Shown: one piece after another, positions 1 to 6,031 of the stretch
How the letters are laid out: each line of letters begins with the position of its first letter
Numbering within the stretch: the stretch's first letter is position 1
Assembly: GCA_041745765.1 (NCBI GenBank)
Contig: JBGTIH010000051.1
Span: 1-20,515, forward strand
From: JAHCHG01 sp041745765
GTDB taxonomy: Bacteria; Acidobacteriota; Blastocatellia; Pyrinomonadales; Pyrinomonadaceae
Direction of reading: 5' to 3'
Length of the DNA: 20,515 bases
Notes under the pieces: model-generated
Database searches by the model: none
What the model was told of the DNA's origin: nothing
Seen by the model: only the letters and a program-made list of their open reading frames with translations
Made by a program: the position numbers and the translations under genes

Positions 1-121
1 TGAACAAACTTGTTTGACCTTTGCGATTTACAAAATTGTCCAATTTTTATTAAATTTGCAGAAAATACAAAACAATTGCTATCAAAAATCAAAGATATAG
101 TGTGATTGAGAAAATTTTCAC

Positions 122-376
122 TTATAATGCGTTCGCCCTACCGAAAACTATTATTCCCAGAATAGCCGCGCCGATTGTGCCGATTCCCGTCCAGATGCCG
201 TAAGCGGTGCCGATCGGCAATGTTTTAACAGCGAGCGAGAGAAAGTAAAAACTCGCAATCATCGCTGCCGCCGTCGCCAAACTCGGATAGAGCCGCGTCC
301 AACCAAGCGTATATTTCAAGCCGATTGCCCAGGCAATCTCGAGCAATCCGGCAATCACCAGATAAATCCACGCCAT
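122..376 (-). CDS. gdx: SMR-family guanidinium exporter (Gdx/SugE type), C-terminally truncated
   Basis: This is a small multidrug resistance family membrane protein of the Gdx (formerly SugE) guanidinium/H+ antiporter subtype. Three hydrophobic helices are visible at about residues 2-20, 32-50 and 57-78. Residues associated with Gdx proteins are all present: Glu13 (proton and substrate coupling), Trp16, Ser42, Tyr59 and Trp62 in a TAYGIWTGIG context. The ATG lies 7 nt after a GAGGTGAAC ribosome binding site. The protein is only 84 aa, whereas the family is about 105 aa. It stops after FGRANAL, so the fourth helix, which forms much of the dimer interface, is missing, and no fourth-helix coding sequence is visible in other frames downstream. 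It may be a decaying gene or an unusual short form. The guanidine-II riboswitch directly upstream independently supports the substrate. Subfamily call confident; functionality doubtful. Confidence 0.85.
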   Translation of the reverse strand: MAWIYLVIAGLLEIAWAIGLKYTLGWTRLYPSLATAAAMIASFYFLSLAVKTLPIGTAYGIWTGIGTIGAAILGIIVFGRANAL

Positions 377-401
377 TTTAAGTTCACCTCACAAATAAAA
401 C

Positions 402-448
402 TAAAAAATAAAAAGACCCGAACCACAACTACTGTTATGATTTGGGTC
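402..448 (-). terminator. Riboswitch-linked intrinsic terminator hairpin before gdx
   Basis: On the minus strand a 15-position stem (one A-C mismatch, two G-U pairs, loop AGTA) runs from GACCCAAATCATAAC to GTTGTGGTTCGGGTC at 448-415. It is followed by a U-rich tract at 414-402. The 5' arm shares the GACCCAAA segment with the second riboswitch hairpin (441-456), so the two structures are mutually exclusive. This fits an ON switch: guanidine stabilises the aptamer hairpin, the terminator cannot form, and the exporter is transcribed. The structure is read by eye and has not been energy-calculated. Confidence 0.75.
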
Positions 449-489
449 GTCCCAAAGAATTTTTATTTTCCCGCGGAGTCGTCCCCGCG
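441..489 (-). promoter_or_regulatory. Guanidine-II (mini-ykkC) riboswitch
   Basis: Two adjacent minus-strand hairpins each carry an ACGA tetraloop, matching the ACGR loop of the guanidine-II class. P1 (489-472) has arms CGCGGGG and CTCCGCG, 7 bp with one G-U pair. P2 (456-441) has arms TTTGGG and CCCAAA. The linker is 15 nt. The architecture of two small ACGR hairpins, a short linker and a downstream SMR gene is the class hallmark. P2 overlaps the terminator stem, which gives an obvious expression platform. Confidence 0.85.
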
Positions 490-594
490 CAGATTGCACA
501 TTTACCCGAGTGCAAGAGTTTCTGATGTCAATTCCGGCAAGCCGGTTGCTTTTGCAAAGTTTCAACAGGTGCGGGCGGAATGTCGCGTCCGTCG

Positions 595-816
595 TTAAAT
601 TGAAGCGGGAGCAATATCTCGAATCGCCGCAATTTGCTGTTCATATGTTGCTTTGCCCTGAACGGTAAAAGAAATATTTTGGTCGGCTAAAGCCTCAAGC
701 GCGGCTTCGGGAACGAGATGCTTGCCCGATTTCAACACGCGCCCGGAAAAGCGTCCAAGCAAAAAGCCTAACGCCCGTTTCTCTGTTTCGCGGTCTGGAA
801 AAGTAATCGTTATCAT
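595..816 (-). CDS. Small hypothetical protein (73 aa)
   Basis: I do not recognise this family. I start it at the ATG of MITITFPDRE because GGAGAT lies 6-7 nt upstream. An in-frame start further up (927) would add 37 residues translated from sequence overlapping the downstream repeat at 925-1005, which looks non-coding. The protein is soluble, has no signal peptide and has mixed alpha/beta character: a beta-like MITITF start, a basic helix around residues 10-25, and a charged helical C-terminus ending IAAIRDIAPASI. It lies about 105 bp upstream of the gdx riboswitch on the same strand and may share its transcript. The coding assignment rests on the ribosome binding site and normal codon use only. 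Confidence 0.5.
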   Translation of the reverse strand: MITITFPDRETEKRALGFLLGRFSGRVLKSGKHLVPEAALEALADQNISFTVQGKATYEQQIAAIRDIAPASI

Positions 817-924
817 AAAATTATCTCCGAAGCCATTGTACATTTGATTCGCTGAGTTGCCGAACTGTGAAAGAGCAACGATAATCTGCCGAACGATTGA
901 GTTGATATGGGTCGAAACCGCCGC

Positions 925-1005
925 CAAGCCCGCCGAAAGTAATCACGCATTGAAATAAGAAAATCGCAGCCCGCGCCCTCACGTCCATTGTTTTGTTCGG
1001 CGTGT
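925..1005 (-). repeat. Downstream tail repeat, copy R1
   Basis: This element starts 8 nt past the stop codon of the ankyrin-TonB_C gene. It shares its left part (ACACGCCGAACAAA..CAAT.GACGTGA on the minus strand) with R3. It shares its right part (GTGATTACTTTCGGCGGGCTTG) and the central GGGCGCGGGC block with R2. The ends CGCCGAA and TTCGGCG are inverted repeats. The inner hairpin seen in R2 and R3 is degenerate here. Confidence 0.75.
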
Positions 1006-1013
1006 CTTGTCAT

Positions 1014-1856
1014 TTAATAAAGTGCAAATTTGTATTGCACTGCTAACCAATACTCAACTGGTTTGCCTTCGTTCATTGCAGGATTAACTTTCAGTTTGGA
1101 CAAGGCTTGTATAGCTTGCTCCGTTAAACCATAAGGCAGTCCGCTAATAAGTTTTACTTTCTTAATTGTGCCGTCAGTTCCGACCAGAACCCGAAACCGA
1201 ACAATACCTGTAACATTATTCCTTCGCGCTTCATCTGTGTAAATAGGTCTTGCTTCTTTACGATTCAATTCTTTCGGCAAAAGGTCAATCGGTGCTAATT
1301 TTTCAGGAACATTTGCTTTGTCAAGTTCAATGCCCGTGCCGCCTTTCTTTTCGAGTAATTTTGCGATTTCGTCGTTTCCTTTAGCTTTTGCGTAAGACAA
1401 GGCGGTTGCACCCTTTTTATTTGTCGCATTGACATTCGCGCCTTTCGATAGCAGAAGTTTTACAAATTCGGTTTTATTATCAAGCGCCGCTATCATCAAA
1501 GGCGTGTTGCCACGATTATCGCTTACATTAACATCAGCGGAAGCGGCAAGCAAAGTTTTTAGTGGTGAGGCATCAATTTTGGTTTTAGGATATACCGCTA
1601 GATTTGACGTAGCCGCCGAATACATTAATGCTGTCCAACCGTATTGGTCTTTAATTTCTAGATTTGCGCTTTTTTTTAGCAGCTTTTTTATTTCGTCAGC
1701 CGTGCCATCCTGTGCTGCTTGCATCAAAGCCGTTAATCCAGTTTCATCTTTTGCATCAATGTCTAATTGTTGCGGAAGACTGATAATTGGTTGAGTAAGA
1801 AATATCAGCCCGCAAAAGAACAAGAGAAGTAAATTTTTTATCGCTTTAATATTCAT
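1014..1856 (-). CDS. Exported ankyrin-repeat protein with TonB C-terminal domain
   Basis: The 280-residue protein has three parts. Residues 1-27 form a signal peptide or membrane anchor (hydrophobic stretch at 9-26). Residues 38-170 hold three to four ankyrin repeats with clear TALMQAAQDG, TPLMIAALDN and TALSYAKAKG cores. Residues 203-280 form a TonB_C-type domain (YTDEARRNNVTGIVRFRV, DGTIKKVKLISGLPYGL, ending VQYKF). Canonical TonB C-domains contact outer-membrane receptors. This one lacks the Pro-rich periplasm spanner, and an ankyrin module takes that place, so classical energy transduction is not supported. An envelope scaffold or binding role is inference. It is paralogous in its last 75 residues to the gene at 3518, and the two genes share an upstream region and a downstream repeat. 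No strong ribosome binding site precedes the ATG. Confidence 0.85.
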   Translation of the reverse strand: MNIKAIKNLLLLFFCGLIFLTQPIISLPQQLDIDAKDETGLTALMQAAQDGTADEIKKLLKKSANLEIKDQYGWTALMYSAATSNLAVYPKTKIDASPLKTLLAASADVNVSDNRGNTPLMIAALDNKTEFVKLLLSKGANVNATNKKGATALSYAKAKGNDEIAKLLEKKGGTGIELDKANVPEKLAPIDLLPKELNRKEARPIYTDEARRNNVTGIVRFRVLVGTDGTIKKVKLISGLPYGLTEQAIQALSKLKVNPAMNEGKPVEYWLAVQYKFALY

Positions 1857-1866
1857 AATGTTTGAG

Positions 1867-2126
1867 TCAAATGGAAAACGCCGAACTTTGTATTGAACCG
1901 AATTTAATTCTGCATAATTATTTTAAGGGCAATTATAAAATCTGAAATTAAACAGTTTATCCGCAATTGTTCCGACAAAAGTAGAATTATTTTCAGATTT
2001 CAATTGGTATTTATGATAAGCAAATTTTTGATTGTATTCAAGTTTTCTGGAAATTTAAGGTGCGCGGAAGAAACAAGCCTTTTAAAAGGAGTGAAGCGGC
2101 TTAAGTTCGGGAAAACATAAGCCGCT
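1867..2126 (-). repeat. Duplicated upstream region, copy A, with terminal palindrome
   Basis: This non-coding segment lies upstream of the ankyrin-TonB_C gene and aligns along most of its length with 3975-4200 upstream of the other TonB_C gene. Shared blocks include CATAATTATTT, ATAAAATCTGAAATTAAA, TTTTTGATTGT and GGAAGAAACAAGCC. Its distal end is a palindrome at 2095-2126 with 13-nt arms and one mismatch. It accounts for most of the 348 bp gap between genes. Confidence 0.8.
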
Positions 2127-2204
2127 AGATATTTGCCTTTAGAATACAAGAAACGAGCGAAACGACGGCGTTAATGCAACACGCGAATTACTCAAATGAA
2201 AACT

Positions 2205-2501
2205 TCAACTGCTCTCGTCGCAAATTTGTGAACAGCGTTCTTTGGCGTAATTCCAAGCCGAAAAACGAAAGGGAACAGGTTCTCCGATGATAAACGGGTC
2301 TTCGCCGAATCCTACGTAATTTTCATAAAGTTCTTCGGCTGTTATGCCTTCTTTGTAATTTTCTTGCAAGTATTCATCAACGATTGCCCGGCAAGCGATT
2401 AGAGCTTCCTCGAAAGTTGAAAAGTCGCCAAGTTTATAACGCTCGTCTTCGTCCTGGTAATGGTAATTATCATCAACAAAGACTTGATATGAATTTGCCA
2501 T
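2205..2501 (-). CDS. Small acidic hypothetical protein (98 aa)
   Basis: No function is assigned. The protein is acidic and soluble with no signal peptide. It begins MANSYQVFVDDNYHYQDEDERY, continues with a helical segment (FEEALIACRAIVDEYLQENY, residues 30-49), then GITAEELYENY, and ends with an aromatic-rich SAWNYAKERC segment. The YxVFVDDNxHYxDExERY opening reminds me of a widespread family of small uncharacterised bacterial proteins, but I cannot confirm this. It is read on the same strand as its neighbours, with a 198 bp gap from the repeat upstream and 79 bp to the palindrome downstream. No clear ribosome binding site is seen before the ATG. Confidence 0.65.
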   Translation of the reverse strand: MANSYQVFVDDNYHYQDEDERYKLGDFSTFEEALIACRAIVDEYLQENYKEGITAEELYENYVGFGEDPFIIGEPVPFRFSAWNYAKERCSQICDESS

Positions 2502-2614
2502 TTTTCTGTTTTACATTCAGTTGAGAAAATTTATCAATTAAGGGTTTGATCTGTTGCTCGTAACGATTACAGAGGTTTAACCTGAAACCATCAAACGATT
2601 CAGATGACGCGGGG

Positions 2615-2695
2615 CAAGCCCGCCGAAAGTAATCACGCAGCGAGATAAGAAAGTCGCTGCCCGCGCCCTTATGTCTATTGATTTATTTGACAGCG
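2615..2695 (-). repeat. Downstream tail repeat, copy R2
   Basis: The copy starts a few bases after the stop codon of the 2701 gene. It contains a perfect 7-bp hairpin, GCAGCGA (2637-2643) with TCGCTGC (2654-2660), the central GGGCGCGGGC block and the GTGATTACTTTCGGCGGGCTTG end shared with R1. Its gene-proximal end has diverged: GTCAAATAAATCAATAGAC here against CGAACAAATCAATCGAC in R3. Confidence 0.75.
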
Positions 2696-2700
2696 CGTTG

Positions 2701-3363
2701 TCAAAAATAGAACTCTCGATCAAAACTCGGTCTATCCGGCGCACAACAAACACTTTTGTCTAATTCAATTTGCGGACTTGTTATATTTACACCGTCTTTA
2801 ACTCTAATTTCAAATTGATTTGCCTCTTTTCCTTCGGGAATTGATGCTTTGTCTCCAAAGCGTTCTTTCGATTCTGCAAATTCGCCTTGACACGAAAGCC
2901 ACTGGAGAAAAGGAAAAGGCAAATCTATTGAAGTGTTCGGCTCGATGTCAAATAAGACAACTTTGTCATCAGAAGTTTCAATTAGCAAATAGCTTATTCT
3001 GTTAGGCGAATCGTTTGTAATTTTTATAACGTCAAAATTGTTTTCTGCGTCTTTAGCGTTTCTGCCGATTCTCAAAATTGAATCTGCACTCCAAGCATAA
3101 TCAGGATAACGACTTTCAAAACTGCTGTCCATAAAGTCTCCTGTAAAAAGCAGCTTTTGATTAACGATGAGCTTACCGTTTTGATATGCGTTCAAATATA
3201 CACGACGCTCAATAAGAAAATGCTTTTGAACAATTTCGGCTTTGAATTGTTTGATTGGTGATTCGGTTGTGTAAAGTTTTTTGCTTGAGAAAGCACAAGC
3301 CGAATTTAGAGATATTAAAAAAACAGCAAAAAGATTAACTATGGCGCGTTTTTTGTCTTTCAT
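2701..3363 (-). CDS. Putative exported lipoprotein, unknown function (220 aa)
   Basis: I do not recognise the family. The N-terminus is a signal peptide: basic MKDKKR, a hydrophobic core at residues 9-19, and a Cys at 23 in LNSAC. This is a weak lipobox because Asn sits at -3, so it could be lipid-anchored or simply secreted. The mature part looks beta-rich with alternating hydrophobic strands, for example RRVYLNAYQNGKL and ILRIGRNAKD, and has four further Cys: one in LSCQG near residue 157 and two adjacent in SVCCAP near the C-terminus among them. It could sit in the periplasm or at the outer membrane. It lies between tail repeats R2 and R3, 74-90 bp below R3, and no promoter or ribosome binding site stands out. 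Confidence 0.7.
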   Translation of the reverse strand: MKDKKRAIVNLFAVFLISLNSACAFSSKKLYTTESPIKQFKAEIVQKHFLIERRVYLNAYQNGKLIVNQKLLFTGDFMDSSFESRYPDYAWSADSILRIGRNAKDAENNFDVIKITNDSPNRISYLLIETSDDKVVLFDIEPNTSIDLPFPFLQWLSCQGEFAESKERFGDKASIPEGKEANQFEIRVKDGVNITSPQIELDKSVCCAPDRPSFDREFYF

Positions 3364-3450
3364 ATTTTTGAGCGTTTGAGTTAAAAAAAAATCTGTCGAA
3401 CGGCAGCGTTGACGCGGAGCGAAACCGATTACACCCTACTTAGAGTTTAA

Positions 3451-3512
3451 CGCGCAGCGAGATAACAAAGTCGCTGCTCGCACCATCACGTCGATTGATT
3501 TGTTCGGCGTGT
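3451..3512 (-). repeat. Downstream tail repeat, copy R3
   Basis: This copy starts within 10 nt of the stop codon of the TonB_C gene at 3518. It has a perfect hairpin GCAGCGA (3454-3460) with TCGCTGC (3471-3477) and the ACACGCCGAACAAATCAAT block shared with R1. It lacks the TTTCGGCGGGC end seen in R1 and R2; the minus strand reads GCGTTAAAC there instead. Confidence 0.75.
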
Positions 3513-3517
3513 CGTAG

Positions 3518-3946
3518 CTAACGAGTCCGTTTGCCGGTCTTGCACGGTAGAATTCGACTGAAATCAAAATCATATTCAACTTTTGCTGAAACAGAAACTT
3601 TTTGTCTGTCTTTTTGAGCCGGTTCAAATTTAATTTTACGGGCTGCCTCTATTGCCGATTCGGATAAACCTTCGGGCAAGCCCTTAACGATTTCAATATC
3701 TCCGATACTTCCAGATGACTTAAATACGACTTTTAGCAAGACCTTGCCATTTACGCAGTTCCGGCGAGCATTTTCTGTATATTCAGCTTTTACTTTTTCT
3801 TTAATTTTGAGTTTTACGTCAACTTCGCTTGGCAGATAAATTTTCTCTGTTTGCTGTGAATCATTATCTTGAGATTGACACAAAACAGCACTTTGAGCCG
3901 CTAAAACAAATGCAATGGTGGTAAATAGGATTAGGATAAATTTCAT
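3518..3946 (-). CDS. Exported TonB C-terminal-domain protein
   Basis: This is a 142-residue exported protein. The ATG start at 3946 gives a signal peptide (hydrophobic residues 2-20, MKFILILFTTIAFVLAAQSA). A TTG six codons upstream is possible but unnecessary. The remainder is a linker followed by one TonB_C-type domain: EYTENARRNCVNGKVLLKV, SGSIGDIEIVKGLPEGL, then AARKIKFEPAQKD and a final KVEYDFDF strand. There is no Pro-rich spanner, so a role as a true TonB is unlikely. Such short TonB_C-only proteins are common in Acidobacteriota and Bacteroidota genomes, and their jobs are mostly unknown. It is a paralogue of the C-terminal third of the 1014 product, and it shares upstream region and downstream tail with that gene, which points to segmental duplication followed by ankyrin gain or loss. 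Confidence 0.8.
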   Translation of the reverse strand: MKFILILFTTIAFVLAAQSAVLCQSQDNDSQQTEKIYLPSEVDVKLKIKEKVKAEYTENARRNCVNGKVLLKVVFKSSGSIGDIEIVKGLPEGLSESAIEAARKIKFEPAQKDRQKVSVSAKVEYDFDFSRILPCKTGKRTR

Positions 3947-3974
3947 ATCGTTAATTTTTTGCAACTTAAAATTT

Positions 3975-4200
3975 AAGGGTAAACGTCCAACTTTGTTTTG
4001 AATCGTACTAAATTCAGCATAATTATTTCACGGAATCATAAAATCTGAAATTAAATGATAAAAGCCGAATTTTTTCAAATTTCAAATTGGTATTGATAAT
4101 AAGCGAGTTTTTGATTGTTTTCAAGATTTTATGGTGTGCGGAAGAAACAAGCCTTTTAAAAGGAGTGAAGCGGCTTATGTTCGGGAAAACATAAGCCGCT
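3975..4200 (-). repeat. Duplicated upstream region, copy B, with perfect palindrome
   Basis: This is the counterpart of copy A (1867-2126), upstream of the TonB_C gene at 3518. The outer end is a perfect palindrome at 4169-4200, with arms AGCGGCTTATGTT and AACATAAGCCGCT and a 6-nt loop. It marks the edge of the accessory block next to ftsB. It could slow transcription arriving from the ftsB side, but no clean U-tract follows the hairpin. Confidence 0.8.
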
Positions 4201-4311
4201 GGAAATTGGCGGAAGGCTCAACTGTAGGCAAAGCGGAGCGGATAGGCAAAAGGCGGATTAACTAAGCGGGCAGGCATTGCTTGCACCGGTGAACGACTCT
4301 CCGCAAATAGT

Positions 4312-4623
4312 TTAGTTCACAGGTACGAGAATTTTTTCATTCGGACGACTCATTCCCATCTTACGCGCTTCGCGTTCGATTATCTTTGAATCGTTCTTTA
4401 AACCGTTCACTTCCTTTTGAAGCGTTAAATTTTCAGTTGTCAATTGTTGTATCTCGTTTCGCAGAGTTTCATGCTGCGTCATTTCGACACGAAGTTCCGA
4501 AAAAGCGCGAAGATTGATGGCGACACAAACCATAAAAGTTACCGAAACGATAGCGGCAAAAACAAACCATTGAGGCGTTGTGCTTGTTGCCCGTTTCGCA
4601 GTTTTTGCACGACTTTTTGCCAT
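4312..4623 (-). CDS. FtsB/DivIC-family septum formation initiator protein
   Basis: This is a bitopic membrane protein of the divisome. From the ATG at 4623 it is 103 aa: a basic cytoplasmic tail (MAKSRAKTAKR), one transmembrane helix at about 19-38, a coiled coil at about 45-80 (LRNEIQQLTTENLTLQKEV), and the family signature IEREARKMGMSRPNEKILV at the end. FtsB/DivIC pairs with FtsL and FtsQ/DivIB to activate septal peptidoglycan synthesis. It starts 16 nt after the phosphohexomutase stop, so the two probably form an operon. An alternative TTG start at 4671 sits 5 nt after a strong GGAGGT inside the upstream gene and would add 16 residues. I prefer the ATG because the longer N-terminus is not family-like, though the ribosome binding site favours the TTG. 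Confidence 0.85.
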   Translation of the reverse strand: MAKSRAKTAKRATSTTPQWFVFAAIVSVTFMVCVAINLRAFSELRVEMTQHETLRNEIQQLTTENLTLQKEVNGLKNDSKIIEREARKMGMSRPNEKILVPVN

Positions 4624-4639
4624 AGAAACTGCTGTATTA

Positions 4640-6031
4640 TTATCCCAGTAAGTAGCGACGACCTTGCTCAAGTAACACCTCCAAATCTTCCTTGCTCTCC
4701 GATTCGGCGTAAATTCTCACAAGGGGTTCGGTCCCCGAAGGACGCATCAGCATCCAACTGCCGTCCGTGAAGATAAATTTTACGCCGTCCGTGCGGTTTA
4801 TTTTTTCAATCTCTTTGCCGCCGATCTCCGTCGGCTCCTGTGCCAATCTTTCCTTCAAACTTCGGGCGACTTCATCCGTCAATTTCACGCCGATTCTGCC
4901 CGATTCGAGTTTGCCGACTCGTTCGTAAAGTTCTTCCAATTGCGCGGTCAGACTTTTTCCGCGAACCGCGACCGCTTCCGCCGCCAGAAGGCAGGCTAAA
5001 ATGCCATCCTTTTCCGGGAAATGTCCTTTAATCGAAAGACCTGCGGATTCTTCTCCGCCTAAGATAATTTTGTCCTCATTTATCAATTCGCCGATAAATT
5101 TGAATCCGACCGGCGTTTCGTAAAGCTCGATGCCGCGATTTTCGGCAACTCTGTCAATCATGTGCGATGTGGCGACGCTTCGCGCCACGCCTTCGCGCCA
5201 GCCTCTCGATTCGAACAAGTAATCGGTCAAAACCGCGATCAATTGATTTGCCGTGATAAATTCGCCGTTTGAATCAATTATGCCGAACCGGTCGCCGTCG
5301 CCGTCTGTCGCTAGTCCGAGCGTTAAACCGTCCGATTTAACCTTTTCGCGGAGTTCGTCCAGATGTTCTTCGCCGGGTTCGGGCGATTGTCCGCCGAATG
5401 TTACGTCGCGCCAATCGTGAAGCGTTTCGCACTGTAAACCGTTATCCCGCAAAATCCTATCGAGATAACCGCGTCCCGTTCCCCAGAGCGCGTCGTAGGC
5501 GTATCTGCCTTTTGCAGCGGCAATTGCACCGAGATTTATCTTACTTTTCAAGTCTTCCAGATACGCGGGGCGCGGATCGAAATCTTCGATTGATCCGCCG
5601 CTTGCGTCTTCAACCTGTGCGCCTGTTTCAAAATTATTTTCGATCTGCTTCGTAATTTCCGGCAGAGCCGGTGCGCCGTCGGCGGTCGAAAATTTTATTC
5701 CCTGATATTCCGGCGGATTATGCGAAGCGGTAAAATTTATGCCGCCGACCGCTCGTTGAGCGCGAATCGCGTGCGAGATCGTCGGTGTCGGTGTCGGATG
5801 GTTGCACAGCAGAACGCGAAAGCCTTTTTTACTGGCGATTTCCGCCGCAACCCCGCAAAATATCTCGCCCATAAAGCGCGAATCGTGTCCGATTATCAAA
5901 GTTTGAACGCTTTCGACAGAATTTTTTTTCAAATAACTGCAAATCGCTTCGGTAATTTTTCTGACATTTTCAAATGTGAATTCATCGGCTATAATCGCTC
6001 TCCAACCCGATGTTCCGAAACGTATTGACAT
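4640..6031 (-). CDS. Phosphoglucomutase/phosphomannomutase (alpha-D-phosphohexomutase)
   Basis: This cytoplasmic enzyme interconverts hexose 1- and 6-phosphates and supplies sugar nucleotides for the envelope or glycogen. All four loops of the superfamily are present in the 463-residue protein. They are the phosphoserine loop FTASHNP (Ser103), the Mg-binding loop DGDGDR (243-248), the sugar-binding loop GGEESAGLS (325-333), and the phosphate-binding loop RPSGTEP (430-436). The N-terminus MSIRFGTSGWR is typical. GGEESAG and the length resemble bacterial and archaeal PGM/PMM enzymes rather than GlmM, but glucose versus mannose specificity cannot be read from sequence. The ATG has no clear ribosome binding site. 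A TATATT box lies about 50 bp upstream in the AT-rich spacer. The gene runs divergently from the radical SAM gene. Confidence 0.93.
   Translation of the reverse strand: MSIRFGTSGWRAIIADEFTFENVRKITEAICSYLKKNSVESVQTLIIGHDSRFMGEIFCGVAAEIASKKGFRVLLCNHPTPTPTISHAIRAQRAVGGINFTASHNPPEYQGIKFSTADGAPALPEITKQIENNFETGAQVEDASGGSIEDFDPRPAYLEDLKSKINLGAIAAAKGRYAYDALWGTGRGYLDRILRDNGLQCETLHDWRDVTFGGQSPEPGEEHLDELREKVKSDGLTLGLATDGDGDRFGIIDSNGEFITANQLIAVLTDYLFESRGWREGVARSVATSHMIDRVAENRGIELYETPVGFKFIGELINEDKIILGGEESAGLSIKGHFPEKDGILACLLAAEAVAVRGKSLTAQLEELYERVGKLESGRIGVKLTDEVARSLKERLAQEPTEIGGKEIEKINRTDGVKFIFTDGSWMLMRPSGTEPLVRIYAESESKEDLEVLLEQGRRYLLG

Noticed and set aside
526..531. TTGACA as a -35 box for the gdx riboswitch transcript
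   Set aside because: The nearest -10-like sequence (TAAATG) is 21 nt away, too far for a confident sigma-70 promoter.
817..927. N-terminal extension of the 73-aa protein to a start at 927
   Set aside because: The extension is translated from the edge of repeat R1 and its flank, and the internal ATG at 816 has a good ribosome binding site.
1429..1794. 121-codon plus-strand frame antisense to the ankyrin gene
   Set aside because: The plus-strand translation mirrors the repeat structure of the ankyrin coding strand and has no family likeness. Treated as a shadow.
925..3512. Reading R1-R3 as genuine integron attC sites
   Set aside because: The left side (GCCGAAC) is only close to RYYYAAC, the right ends of R1 and R2 lack a GTT core, and the outer arms of R2 and R3 do not pair as an attC would. 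No integrase is visible. Kept only as a hypothesis to test.
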